This document shows, one piece after another, positions 17,084 through 25,999 of a stretch of 64,000 nt of DNA. The stretch's first letter is position 1. The number at the start of each line of letters is the position of its first letter. Location: the NCBI RefSeq assembly GCF_000381025.1, contig NZ_KB905813.1, positions 478,716 to 542,715 of the forward strand, in the 5' to 3' direction. The stretch comes from Streptomyces sulphureus DSM 40104 (lineage in GTDB: Bacteria; Actinomycetota; Actinomycetes; Streptomycetales; Streptomycetaceae). Under the pieces are notes generated by a model that was given only the letters and a program-made list of their open reading frames with translations, had not been told where the DNA came from and did no database searches. The position numbers were made by a program, and so were the translations under genes.

Positions 17084-18039
17084 GCGGCCTTCCTTCCACC
17101 CCGGCGGCGCAGCAGCACCACGACGCCGACGATGAAGAGCGTGAACAGGACCAGGACGGCGGCGGCCAGGCCGTACTCCTGGTAGTCGAAGGTGAGTCCG
17201 TAGGCGTAGACGTTCAGGGTCTCGACCTCGAAGTCCGAACCGCCGCCCGCGCCCTTGGTCGCGTAGAGGATGTCGAAGGTCTTGAGGGCGTCCACGGCGC
17301 GGAGCACCAGGGCGGTGGCGAGCGTCGGTCCGAGCATGGGCAGCACGACGTGACGGAACCGCTGCCAGCCGTTCGCCCCGTCGACGCGGGCCGCCTCTTC
17401 CGGCTCCGCCGGCAGCGTGGTCAGTCCGGCGAGCAGCAGCAGCGTCATCATGGGTGTCCACTGCCAGACGTCGATGAGCATGAGCGTCGGCAGGGACTGG
17501 CTGACGGAGCCGAGGAAATCCTGCCGGGGCAGTCCGATCCCCGTGAGCAGGTGGTTGGCTATGCCGTTGGTGGGGTCCAGGATCAGCAGCCAGAGAATGC
17601 CGATCGCCACCGGCGTGGTGAGCAGCGGGATGATCAGCACCGTACGCACCCATCGCATGCCCCGGAACGTCTTGCGCATGAGCATCGCCAAGGCGAGGCC
17701 GAGCGCCGTCTCCAAAACCACCGCTCCGACCGTGAAGAGCACCGTGCGCCGGGCGGCGGGCCAGAACCGGCGGGTGTCGCCGAGCGCGTCGGTGAAGTTC
17801 CGCAGCCCGACGTGCCCCTTGCCGGCGTTCACCGCGCCGAACGCATCGGTCAGGCTGAGGTTGAGGGTGTAGACCAGCGGAAAGACGATCATCAGGCCCA
17901 CGAACAGCAGGGCCGGCGCGAGCATCCCCCACTTCAGCCGCCGATTTGCCTGTTCGAACGTACGGGTACGGCGAGCGGGGGACGGCCCGGCGCCCGACGC
18001 GGCCGCGGGGCGGGCCGGGGAGACCTCTGTGGTGGACAT
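17080..18039 (-). CDS. Sugar ABC transporter permease (MalF type)
   Basis: 319 residues. It has a Pro/Ala-rich N-terminal tail, then six predicted membrane helices starting with [20 protein letters not shown]. The EAA loop is [20 protein letters not shown] (about residues 225-244). CUT1 family. Its ATG overlaps the stop codon of the binding-protein gene by one base (TGATG) and its stop overlaps the next permease, so the three transporter genes are translationally coupled. Confidence 0.92.
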   Translation of the reverse strand: MSTTEVSPARPAAASGAGPSPARRTRTFEQANRRLKWGMLAPALLFVGLMIVFPLVYTLNLSLTDAFGAVNAGKGHVGLRNFTDALGDTRRFWPAARRTVLFTVGAVVLETALGLALAMLMRKTFRGMRWVRTVLIIPLLTTPVAIGILWLLILDPTNGIANHLLTGIGLPRQDFLGSVSQSLPTLMLIDVWQWTPMMTLLLLAGLTTLPAEPEEAARVDGANGWQRFRHVVLPMLGPTLATALVLRAVDALKTFDILYATKGAGGGSDFEVETLNVYAYGLTFDYQEYGLAAAVLVLFTLFIVGVVVLLRRRGGRKAA

Positions 18040-19358
18040 CAGGTCTCCTTGTGGCGGTTGTCGCGTATGAGGAAATCGGCGAACTCCGCGTCGGCGTCAC
18101 GGGTGACCGGCCGCACGTCCTCGCCGAGGATGCCCGCGACCAGCGGACGCCCGACGATGTCCCTGGCCCGGCCGACCTGCAGGACGCGGGGCCGGTCGTA
18201 GCCGAGGCCGCGCTCCGCGTTGAGCCGCATGGCCTTGGCGAGGTCCGGCGGAAAGGAGGTCAGCGACGCGGGGTCGGACCACACAGAGGAACGGGCGCCG
18301 GGGATGCCGTCCTTTTGGAGGGCCGCGGTCATCTCCGCGCTGCCGGCCCACTTGATGAACTCCCAGGCGTCGTCGCGCAGCAGGGAGAACGTGCTGATGC
18401 CGAGGCTCCACGAAGGGATGTTGTGCGGCCGGGCGCCGGCCGGTCCCGCGGGGAAGGGGGCGAAGCCGACGGTCTCGCGCACGGTCGACACCTTGGGGTC
18501 GAGGAAGTTGCTGTAGATGGCGTCCGCGTCGATGTAGAAGGCGGCCTTGCCCTGGGCGAAGATCGGCATGGCCTGTTCCAGGCTCATGTTGGTGGCTCCT
18601 GGCGGGCCCGTCCTCGCCAGCAACTTGCCGTAGTACGCGTACGCGGCGAGGGCCTCGGGCGTGCCGATGCCCGATCTGCCCCGTACCACGAAGTCCCCGC
18701 CGTGCGAGTACAGGAAGCTCGACCACTGCGACACGGCACCGCTGCGCTGACCCCGGCCGACGAAGCCGTACACACCCTTGTTCTTCGAGGTGAGTTCCCG
18801 GGCGGCCGACATCAACTGCTCCAGAGTGCGCGGCGGTCCGCCGAGGTCCTCCACGAGGTCCTTGCGGTAGTACAGCGCCGGGCGCTCGGTGACGACGGGG
18901 ACGCTGAGGATTTTGCCTCCGGTGACGGAGGCCTCGCGGGGAGCCTTCTGGAAGTCCGACCAGGCGAACTCGTCGTCCTGGCGTAGGCGGTCGCTCAGAT
19001 CGGTCAGCCAGCCGTTGTGCGCGAAGAGGAGCTGCTCCTGGAGCGCACGGACCATCATGACGTCCACGTCGGTGCCCGAGGCGTTGAGCTTGACGTTGTA
19101 ACTGCTCGTCAACTGGTCCGCGGTGAGCAGGGTCATGGAGACCCGTCGCCCGATGCGCTCCTCGAACTCCTTCGTCCGGCGGCGGATCGCCTGGGACCAC
19201 ACATGGTTGATCGCCATGACCCGCAACGGTGTATCGGGGGAGGGCCGTCCGCCCCGGGACGTACACGCACCGAGCGCCCCCATCCCGGCGGCTCCCGCGC
19301 CCCCTACCGCCAGCCTGCCGAAGGAGCGCCGGCTGAGGAGCTGGCTGCTCGTGGACAT
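18039..19358 (-). CDS. Sugar-binding lipoprotein of ABC importer
   Basis: 439 residues from ATG 19358 (RBS GAGGACAACG). The signal peptide has a twin-arginine-like RRSFGRLAVGG and lipobox ALGAC (Cys near residue 31). The mature protein shows the CUT1 solute-binding fold: a TPLRVMAINHVWSQ-like start, PVVTERPALYYRKDL (hinge region) and FAQGKAAFYIDADA. It captures extracellular sugar acid or oligosaccharide and delivers it to the two permeases. The first gene of the operon, it is preceded by a 33-bp perfect palindrome (19434-19466) that likely binds the GntR regulator encoded just upstream. No ATPase gene in the operon. Confidence 0.9.
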   Translation of the reverse strand: MSTSSQLLSRRSFGRLAVGGAGAAGMGALGACTSRGGRPSPDTPLRVMAINHVWSQAIRRRTKEFEERIGRRVSMTLLTADQLTSSYNVKLNASGTDVDVMMVRALQEQLLFAHNGWLTDLSDRLRQDDEFAWSDFQKAPREASVTGGKILSVPVVTERPALYYRKDLVEDLGGPPRTLEQLMSAARELTSKNKGVYGFVGRGQRSGAVSQWSSFLYSHGGDFVVRGRSGIGTPEALAAYAYYGKLLARTGPPGATNMSLEQAMPIFAQGKAAFYIDADAIYSNFLDPKVSTVRETVGFAPFPAGPAGARPHNIPSWSLGISTFSLLRDDAWEFIKWAGSAEMTAALQKDGIPGARSSVWSDPASLTSFPPDLAKAMRLNAERGLGYDRPRVLQVGRARDIVGRPLVAGILGEDVRPVTRDADAEFADFLIRDNRHKET

Positions 19359-19433
19359 CGTTGTCCTCGTCTTTCTCTGCGCTGTACGTCTCTCGGCCAA
19401 GGGGCATCACCTCGGCGGGAGTTCCGGTCCCTG

Positions 19434-19466
19434 TCCGGCTCAACTGGTAGGACCAGTTGAGCCGGA
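19434..19466. promoter_or_regulatory. 33-bp perfect palindrome, probable GntR operator
   Basis: Arms TCCGGCTCAACTGGT (19434-19448) and ACCAGTTGAGCCGGA (19452-19466) are perfectly complementary around AGG. The core AACTGGT-N3-ACCAGTT has the shape of FadR/UxuR-type sites. It lies 76 bp upstream of the binding-protein start and 181 bp downstream of the gntR stop. It could repress the operon and might also act as an RNA hairpin terminating gntR. Confidence 0.75.
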
Positions 19467-19646
19467 GGGGACGTTAGCAGGAGAGCGGCGTACCGAACAG
19501 CCCTTTCATCGACCGGACTTGTCGAGGCACGCAGGCTTCACCGGGCCCCGGAGCCGACGACCGGACCGGCCGGGGCGGCCCGGGGAGTCAAAGCCAGGAG
19601 GGGAACCGGCCGCTCTTCGGGCGACGACGACACCGCGGCGACAGAC

Positions 19647-20462
19647 CTAACGGCCCGTCCCGCCGGTGCCGTAACGGTTCCCGGGCTCGTCCAACAGCGC
19701 CTCGATGTGGTTGCGCGCCATGATGTCGACCTGGACGTCGAGATCCTCGCCGTAGGTGCGCAGACCGAGCATCAGGTGCTCCCGCATCCGTGCGCAGGCC
19801 AGATCCGCGTCACGGGCCTCGATCGCCTCGAAGATCTCCGGATGGTGGGGGACGCCGGGTTCGCCGATCGAGGGGTCCGAGTTGGAGCGCAGCATCATCT
19901 CGAACATCATCCCGCTGATCGACGACAGCATGATCCTCAGGACGGGGTTCTTGCTCGCCGCTGCTATGGCGTCGTGAAAGGCCATGTCGGTTCGGGCCTT
20001 GACGACGACGTCGCTCGCCGACTCCAGGGCGTCCCGCGCGGACCGCAGCGCCTCGATGTCCTCGTCCGTCGCCCGCTCGGTCGCAAGGCGCACCATCTCC
20101 ACCTCGAGCGGCAGCCGGGCTTCGATCAGATGCCGGACGGTGGGTCGGCCGGCCCTGTACAGCGCGTCGTACCCCCTGGCCTGCCCCGAGGTCTGCTCAC
20201 GTACGAAGGAGCCGCGGCCCGGTGCGACTTCGATCAGATGTTGGGCTTCGAGCCGCCTCAGGACCTCGCGCACGACGTTCCTGCTGGCGCCGAACTCTGC
20301 CGAGAGTTCCCGCTCCGAGGGGAGCTTCGTGCCGACGGGGATGTCACCGGAGCGGATGTGGTGTTCGAGTTCCCGCGCGATCCGTTCCGTCAGGAGCCCG
20401 CGCTGGGCCGGGGCCGCGGCCTGACCGGAGCGCGCGGAGGAGGAAGAGGCGGACGACTGCAC
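19647..20462 (-). CDS. GntR-family regulator, FadR (FCD) subfamily
   Basis: About 271 residues from a GTG at 20462; the start is uncertain because no good RBS is visible. After a Ser/Ala-rich tail, the winged helix reads RIARELEHHIRSGDIPVGTK and LPSERELSAEFGASRNVVRE, then VLRRLEAQHLIEVAPGRGSF. The all-helical FCD domain follows, with RLPLEVEMVRLATERATDED, the metal-ligand-type region ARTDMAFHDAIAAASKNPVL and GVPHHPEIFEAIEARD (His ligands). FCD domains bind carboxylic acids such as uronates, often via a metal. Placed directly upstream of the ABC/manD operon on the same strand, it is the probable repressor, with the palindrome at 19434 as its operator. Confidence 0.88.
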   Translation of the reverse strand: MQSSASSSSARSGQAAAPAQRGLLTERIARELEHHIRSGDIPVGTKLPSERELSAEFGASRNVVREVLRRLEAQHLIEVAPGRGSFVREQTSGQARGYDALYRAGRPTVRHLIEARLPLEVEMVRLATERATDEDIEALRSARDALESASDVVVKARTDMAFHDAIAAASKNPVLRIMLSSISGMMFEMMLRSNSDPSIGEPGVPHHPEIFEAIEARDADLACARMREHLMLGLRTYGEDLDVQVDIMARNHIEALLDEPGNRYGTGGTGR

Positions 20463-20801
20463 CCCCGCAGCGTACAGCCCGGCCCGGGAGTCGACGGCAG
20501 AGCAAGGGGTTGCTGCGCACCTTGCCGAGATGCTGGCTCGGAGGTGGGGCGTCTCACCGGAAGAAGCCGTGCACCTCGTGACGTCGGAGGCCGTCGCGGA
20601 GGCGAGCACCGGAGACCGCGACAGGCCCTGGCGAAGTGTCATTCGGAGGAGATCTGCGCACGACGCGTCGGGTGCCTTCGATTCTGTTCGTCCCTTAGCA
20701 CGCGCCGAACAGATTGCTCAGCGGGGGCCGTCTGACCTGGGGCAGTAAAATTTTCTGTGATCCAGACTCATCTATTGAGGTGACACACGAACTCGTTTAA
20801 C
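20463..20801. other. Divergent promoter region; weak short ORF only
   Basis: 339 bp between the GntR gene and the divergent PuuR-like gene. A plus-strand frame (about 20500-20748) contains HLAEMLARRWGVSPEEAVHL, vaguely ribbon-helix-helix antitoxin-like, but has no RBS and no partner, so I do not call a gene. The last 60 bp are unusually AT-rich (AAAATTTTCTGTGA around 20749) and should contain the promoter of the next gene. Confidence 0.4.
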
Positions 20802-20810
20802 TTGTCCGCC

Positions 20811-21377
20811 GTGAGCACAGACACCGACATCGATCGAACCCCTGGCGATCGCCTCCGCCGTCGCCGCCGCGCCTTGCAGCTCACCCTCAGTGATGTTGCC
20901 GTGCGTGCCGAGGTCACCGAGGGACACCTCTCCGCGATCGAACGCGGCCGATCGAATGCGAGCGTGTTGACCCTGCAGCGGATCTGCGCGGTGCTCCGAC
21001 TGAAGGTCGGCGACCTCTTCGCCCAGACCGAATCGGTCCAGCCGGTGCTGCGCTTCCGCGATGCCCGGGGCATGGCCTTCGGCGAGGGCGCCTCGAAGAT
21101 CAAGCTGACACCGGCGCACTTCGACCATCTCGAGCTGCTTCTGGGCCACTTCGCGCCGGGCGGATCGACGGGCGTCGATCCCTATACGCACGGGGATTCC
21201 GAGGAAGTCCTCTTCGTCGTCGACGGCGAGGTCGAGGTCACGATCGACGGCGACACCCAGACCTTGTCGACCTTCGACTCGATCCACTACTCCAGCAGCC
21301 GGCCGCACCGTGTCGTCGAGCGGACGGGAACCGCTGAAGCCCGCGTCCTCTGGGCGATGGCCCCTCCCACCTACTGA
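20811..21377 (+). CDS. XRE-cupin regulator (PuuR-like)
   Basis: 188 residues from GTG 20811; a TTG at 20802 is equally possible and no Shine-Dalgarno is visible. N-terminal helix-turn-helix: GDRLRRRRRALQLTLSDVAV and EGHLSAIERGRSNASVLTLQ. The C-terminal cupin_2 domain has LGHFAPGGSTGVDPYTHGDS and EEVLFVVDGEVEVTIDG (about residues 110-160), with His for ligand or metal binding. This is the architecture of PuuR, repressor of putrescine utilisation. The next gene is a PuuB-like oxidase, supporting a role in controlling amine or gamma-glutamyl-amine catabolism. Confidence 0.87.
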   Translation: MSTDTDIDRTPGDRLRRRRRALQLTLSDVAVRAEVTEGHLSAIERGRSNASVLTLQRICAVLRLKVGDLFAQTESVQPVLRFRDARGMAFGEGASKIKLTPAHFDHLELLLGHFAPGGSTGVDPYTHGDSEEVLFVVDGEVEVTIDGDTQTLSTFDSIHYSSSRPHRVVERTGTAEARVLWAMAPPTY

Positions 21378-21476
21378 ACGCCGCACCGCCGCGGGCACGG
21401 ACTCTCCGGCCGGAGCCGGATCACCGTCGCGGGTGCAGCGCACGCCAGGAACCCGCACATGTCGAGGAGACAGGCC

Positions 21477-22943
21477 ATGACCACCTACCGCAACGGTGAA
21501 ATCTCGCACTGGATGAAGGATTCCGGCCACCCAGGCTTCGCCGGGGAGAACTCGGCAGGGCAGGGCGAAAGCGCCCCTACCGGCGCTCCGGCTCCGCTGC
21601 CGACCGAGGATCAGGATCTCGTCATCGTCGGCGGCGGACTCACCGGCTTGTGGACGGCCTACTACGCCTCGCTCGAACACCCGGGCCGCTCGATCACGGT
21701 CCTGGAGGCCAAGAAGGTCGGCTACGGGGCGAGCGGTCGCAACGGGGGCTGGCTCTCGACCCTCATCCCCGGCAACCGCGCCGTCTACGCCCGGTCCGTC
21801 GACAAGGCGGGCGGCGACGGATGCCAGGCCGTCCGCATGTTCCAGCAGGCCATGTTCACCACGATCGACGAGACACTGGAGGTGCTCAAGACCGAGGGCA
21901 TCGACGCCCACCAGGCACAGGGCGGCAACCTCAAGGTCGCCCAGACACCGGCCGGCATGGAGCGCATACGCGCGACCTACAGGGGCGACCTCGCTTACGG
22001 CTACTCGACCGACGACGTACGCCTCCTCACCGCCGCCGAGGCGCGGTCCCGGGTCAACGTCGAGAACGCGGTCGGCGGCATCCTCTACGGGCGCACTACC
22101 GCGGTCGATCCCGCACTGCTCACCCGTGGTCTCGCGGACGCCGTCGCCGCCCGTGGCGTGCGGATCTGCGAGGACGCGCGGGTCAGCCACATCGATGCCG
22201 GTTCGGTGACGACGAACCGGGGCCGGGTCGGCGGCCGGACGATCCTGGTCTGCCTGGAGGCCTACTCGGGCACGGTCACGGGGAGCGCGCCCGGTCTCGG
22301 TGCGCGCCAAGTGATCCCGGTGAACTCGTCGGTCATCGTCACCGAGCCGCTGCCGGAGGAGACGTGGGCACGCATCGGCTGGGAGGGCCGGGAGTGCCTC
22401 AGCGACGCCGCCCACACGTTCATCTACGCCCAGCGCACCGCCGACGGCCGGATCGCGATCGGCGGGCGAGGAGCGCCCTACGCCTTCAACTCCGGCACGC
22501 CCGGTACCGGCGCTGTGGACGAGCGGACCGTCGGGCAGCTACGGCACAAGCTCGATGCTCTCTTCCCCGGGCTCGACGTGCCGATCGCGCACGCCTGGCG
22601 TGGCGTCATCGGTGTCACCCGCGACTGGTGCGCCGGCATCTACTTCGACGCGCGCACCCGTATCGGAGTCGCCCGCGGCTACGCCGGACACGGGGTGACT
22701 GCGACTCAGCTCGCCGCCCGCACTCTGCTCGACCGCGCTGAAGGCAGGGCGACTCCGCGCACCGGACTGCCGTGGAACGACCACCAGGCCCGGCTGTGGG
22801 AACCGGAGCCGCTCCGCTGGCTCGGCGTCCATGCGATGTACCGGCTCTTCGAGTTCGCCGACGGCTGGGAGCAGTCGCGCCGGGCCGAGCGGACCTCGCT
22901 CATCGCTCGCTTCGGTTCCCGGCTCGCGGGGCTCCACGAATAG
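21477..22943 (+). CDS. FAD-dependent oxidase, gamma-glutamylputrescine oxidase (PuuB)-like
   Basis: 488 residues; ATG 21477 chosen because GAGGAGACAGGCC precedes it. After an N-terminal extension (NGEISHWMKDSG) typical of PuuB/OrdL proteins, the FAD-binding dinucleotide motif DLVIVGGGLTGLWTAYYA lies near residue 40. YGASGRNGGWLS follows, a hallmark of DAO-family flavoenzymes, and the C-terminus has GYAGHGVTATQLAARTL. The family oxidises secondary amines (gamma-glutamylputrescine, N-methyl amino acids) to aldehyde plus amine with O2. Context is a PuuR-like regulator upstream and a POT transporter downstream, spacing 58 bp. Substrate not certain; no PuuA, PuuC or PuuD gene is adjacent. Confidence 0.85.
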   Translation: MTTYRNGEISHWMKDSGHPGFAGENSAGQGESAPTGAPAPLPTEDQDLVIVGGGLTGLWTAYYASLEHPGRSITVLEAKKVGYGASGRNGGWLSTLIPGNRAVYARSVDKAGGDGCQAVRMFQQAMFTTIDETLEVLKTEGIDAHQAQGGNLKVAQTPAGMERIRATYRGDLAYGYSTDDVRLLTAAEARSRVNVENAVGGILYGRTTAVDPALLTRGLADAVAARGVRICEDARVSHIDAGSVTTNRGRVGGRTILVCLEAYSGTVTGSAPGLGARQVIPVNSSVIVTEPLPEETWARIGWEGRECLSDAAHTFIYAQRTADGRIAIGGRGAPYAFNSGTPGTGAVDERTVGQLRHKLDALFPGLDVPIAHAWRGVIGVTRDWCAGIYFDARTRIGVARGYAGHGVTATQLAARTLLDRAEGRATPRTGLPWNDHQARLWEPEPLRWLGVHAMYRLFEFADGWEQSRRAERTSLIARFGSRLAGLHE

Positions 22944-23001
22944 GAGCGCGTGGCCGCCTCCTGAACTCCCCGGCTCATCGCACGACTTCGAGGACGACAG
23001 C

Positions 23002-24477
23002 ATGACGACGACACCACCGCGGCTTGCCGCCCCCAGCGAGACCCGTGCCGCTACGCGGGGCCTGTGGAGCATGGCGTTCACGGAGCTCTGGGAACGCTTC
23101 TCCTTCTACGGCCTGCAGGGAATCCTCTCCTTCTACCTGCTCTACTCGCTCGACGAGGGCGGACTCGACCTCCGCCCCGCCGCGTCGGCGGGCATCGTCG
23201 GGGCCTACGGCGGCGCCGTGTACCTGGCCCAACTCATCGGCGCCTGGGTCGGGGACCGGCTCCTCAGCCCGAAGTACGTGGTGCTCTGGGGCGGGGTCGT
23301 CATCACCTGCGGGCACGTCGTGCTCGCCGCCCTGTCCGGGTTGGCAGGTCTCGGCGTCGGCCTCGTCCTGATCATCCTCGGCACGGGGGCCCTCAAGACG
23401 AACATCACCTCGATCGTCGGCTTCATCCTGGAAGGCCAGAGCGACGCCAAGCGCGACGCGGGGTTCACCTACTTCTACATGGCGATCAACATCGGCGCCG
23501 TCGTCGGACCGCTTACCACCGGCTTTGCGCAGAACCAGTGGGGGTTCCACTACGGCTTCGGACTCGCCGTGATCGGCATGTGCGCCGCCCTCGTCCAATA
23601 CGGGTTCTCGCTGAAGCAACTGCCCGAGCGGGCAGGGCAGGTGAACAACCCGCTGCCCGCGGGGAAGCTCATCGCCCCGATCGGGTACGTCCTGGCCGCG
23701 CTTGCCGTCATCGTGGTGAGCTCGCTGGCTGGATGGCTGCGGGCGGAGAACATGTCGAGCGCGGTCACGATCGTGGCACTCGTCGCCGCCGCGGGGTACT
23801 TCGCCGTCATCCTCTCGTCGGCGAAGGTGACGCGTGACGAGAAGAGACGCGTAAGTGCCTACCTGCCGCTGTTCCTGCTTTCCGGGATCTACTTCGGCTT
23901 CCTGTTCCAGAAGTTCACGGCGATCTCGAGCCTCATCACCGACCGGGTCGACCTCCATATCGGCACGTGGACGTTCCCCGCCGCATGGATCACCACGGTC
24001 AGCCCGCTCGCGGCCGTCCTCGTGACACCGCTCGTCGCCCGCCTGTGGGACCGCCTCGGGCCCCGCCAGCCGAAACCCGCGGCGAAGATCGCGATCGGGC
24101 TCCTCCAGATCGGCCTTGCGTACTTCTACCTGCTCGTCGTGTCGAGCGCGACGGGGGACGCGACGATTCCGCTGGTCCTGATCCTCCTCTTCATGGTTTT
24201 CGCCGGGTCCTCGGAGGTCTACGTCGGGCCGATCGGACTGGCGCTGGCGACAAAGATCGGACCGGCGAAGTTCAGGGCACAGATGGTGGGGCTGAACTTC
24301 CTCACGCTGGCGCTCGGTTCGTCGCTGTCGGGACTCCTCGGCCAGCTCTTCGCCGCGGTCTCGAACACCGCGTACTTCACCGCCGTCGCCACCTCCGCGG
24401 TCGTCCTCGGAAGCGTACTGCTGCTCGTCCGGAAACCGCTGAACCGGCAGCTCTACGCGGGCGTGGGGACGGAATAG
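23002..24477 (+). CDS. POT/PTR2-family proton-coupled peptide transporter
   Basis: 491 residues, RBS GAGGACGACAG. The family signature ExxERFxYYG appears as ELWERFSFYG (about residues 28-37), and the PTR2 motif FYxxINxGxLxG as FYMAINIGAVVG (about 158-169). There are 12-14 predicted hydrophobic segments. It imports di- and tripeptides using the proton gradient. The gene follows the PuuB-like oxidase by 58 bp on the same strand, so the two probably share a transcript. Its likely cargo is a peptide-like amine, such as a gamma-glutamyl derivative, used by the oxidase. Confidence 0.92.
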   Translation: MTTTPPRLAAPSETRAATRGLWSMAFTELWERFSFYGLQGILSFYLLYSLDEGGLDLRPAASAGIVGAYGGAVYLAQLIGAWVGDRLLSPKYVVLWGGVVITCGHVVLAALSGLAGLGVGLVLIILGTGALKTNITSIVGFILEGQSDAKRDAGFTYFYMAINIGAVVGPLTTGFAQNQWGFHYGFGLAVIGMCAALVQYGFSLKQLPERAGQVNNPLPAGKLIAPIGYVLAALAVIVVSSLAGWLRAENMSSAVTIVALVAAAGYFAVILSSAKVTRDEKRRVSAYLPLFLLSGIYFGFLFQKFTAISSLITDRVDLHIGTWTFPAAWITTVSPLAAVLVTPLVARLWDRLGPRQPKPAAKIAIGLLQIGLAYFYLLVVSSATGDATIPLVLILLFMVFAGSSEVYVGPIGLALATKIGPAKFRAQMVGLNFLTLALGSSLSGLLGQLFAAVSNTAYFTAVATSAVVLGSVLLLVRKPLNRQLYAGVGTE

Positions 24478-24861
24478 CCCCCGCGGAACCGAACCCCGGG
24501 GAGCGCTGCTGCCGTGCGGACGTGCCCGGCTCCGGTGCGTCCGGCTGTGTGTGGTTCGGTCCGGCCCGTGTGAGGCGCGCGCCCATCGTGCCGAAGGACG
24601 GCACGCCGCGCGAGCTGCAAAGCAACTCCGGTCCGGCGCAGGCACGTCGAGGCCCGGACGAAGAAGGCGGCGGGAGCCGTAAGTCACGCGATGCGGCGAG
24701 CTGCGGGGTGGAAGGCGCGCCAGCCGGTGGCCCGGGTGATCTTCACGACGTGCACCGACGTCGGACGCAACCCATGCGCGGACGGAGCCGACCGGGCGAG
24801 TACGGTTAGCGAGCGAATCACCGCGGTGTCAGACGACCAGTCCGCCAGGGGAGGAGGAGCG
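24478..24861. other. Intergenic region without a recognised gene
   Basis: 384 bp between the transporter and the membrane-protein gene. Open frames here are out-of-frame continuations with skewed Arg/Gly content. The promoter of the thiol-disulfide set probably lies near 24780-24850. Confidence 0.4.
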
Positions 24862-25308
24862 GTGCGCCGAGCACGCACGACCGACCGGTCGATGAGTTCC
24901 TTTCTCCTGTTGCTGGTCGCCGTTCTCTTCGGCCTGCTCTGCGTCCACGGGCACACCGGTCTGCAAGGCGAGTCGGGCCAGGCGGTTACCGGCGCTCCGA
25001 CGGTCGGGGTAGCGCAGTTCACGTCGGAGGGCGCAGACGCCGCGCCCTCCGAGCATGGTGCACACGCGTCCGCCGCTGACGAGACGGCTGCGGACGTCGC
25101 CGAAATCCTGCCCTCCGACGGTGGAAGCTGCCCTGAGCGCCAGGCTCCGGAGCAGTCGAGCGGCCCCCATGTCGCAGCGCCCGCTCTGGCGGAACTGCCC
25201 TCTGTGGGCGGGGCCGCGGCGACCCCGCAGGCCGCACGATGGCTCGCACACAGCGAGGAACAGTCTGCGAAGGCACCACCTCCGCGCGTCTCCGTACTGA
25301 GGATTTAG
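24862..25308 (+). CDS. Small single-pass membrane protein (DUF6153-like)
   Basis: 148 residues from GTG 24862, directly behind GGAGGAGGAGCG. A basic start (RRARTTDRSMSS) precedes one hydrophobic helix (FLLLLVAVLFGLLCVHGHTG). A long Ala/Ser/Pro-rich outer segment rich in Glu and His then has a single late Cys (GGSCPERQ). Streptomyces carry many such proteins next to metal- or copper-response genes; function unknown. It is the first gene of the 24862-27615 set, so a role at the membrane in thiol or metal handling is an inference from position only. Confidence 0.7.
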   Translation: MRRARTTDRSMSSFLLLLVAVLFGLLCVHGHTGLQGESGQAVTGAPTVGVAQFTSEGADAAPSEHGAHASAADETAADVAEILPSDGGSCPERQAPEQSSGPHVAAPALAELPSVGGAAATPQAARWLAHSEEQSAKAPPPRVSVLRI

Positions 25309-25407
25309 ACCGGCCCGCGCCGCTCCTTCTCCGGGCCTCTCCCTGGGCTCCGGGGTGCGGAAGCGGCTACGCGCTCGCGTTCCTCCTCAGTCACGGAGAC
25401 ATCTTCA

Positions 25408-25922
25408 TGGACCCGTCGCCCACCTCTCCCGAGCCTGTTTCACAAGCCGTCGGGAGCAGCCGCTCCCTGCGCACCGCCCTGGGTGCACTTCGCCTGTGGG
25501 AGCCCCGGCAGTGGGTGGCCGCAGCCGCTTCCGCCGCGGCCGCGGCCGTCGTCGTCGGCGTGCCGACCGCCGTCATCCCCAACGCGTTCTTCGGCCGGGA
25601 GATCCCCGTCCAGTGGTGGAACTACCCGGCCCTCGCCCTGACCGCGCTGCTCTCCGGGCTGGTCCTCGGCACGTACCTGCGTCCCAGCCCGCCGGTTGCC
25701 CCCGGCGGTCGGCTCGGCTCGGTCGGGGGAGTGCTGTCCTTCTTCGCCGTGGGCTGCCCGGTCTGCAACAAGATCGTCCTGCTGCTGCTCGGGACGGGTG
25801 GTGCTCTCAGCTACTGGGCGCCGTTGCAACCTCTGCTCGCCCTCGGCTCGTTGGCGCTGCTGGCCGAGGCGGCACTCCGCCGCCTCAACGCCCAGGCCGC
25901 CTGCCCCACGCCCACCGCCTGA
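25408..25922 (+). CDS. Integral membrane protein with CxxC motif
   Basis: 171 residues. After a Ser/Pro-rich start, the protein has about four to five hydrophobic helices: VAAAASAAAAAVVVGVPTAV, YPALALTALLSGLVLGTYL, VLSFFAVGCPVCNKIVLLLL and PLQPLLALGSLALLAEAALR. The CPVCN pair sits at the start of a membrane helix, like the redox-active or metal-binding pairs in small membrane thiol proteins. It is followed 77 bp later by a DsbA-like oxidoreductase with CPFC and a CcdA-like reductant transporter. The likely role is passing electrons or metal across the membrane with them. No family name recognised with confidence. Confidence 0.78.
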
Positions 25923-25999
25923 CGCCGTCCCCCTGGGCCCGTTTCCCAGGGCGGGTCGGCAGGGCCACCTCATCTTCTGCTCACAGGAGCGTGTTCTTC

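Noticed and set aside
20500..20748. Ribbon-helix-helix antitoxin-like short frame
   Set aside because: Weak resemblance only, no RBS and no toxin partner in the gap.
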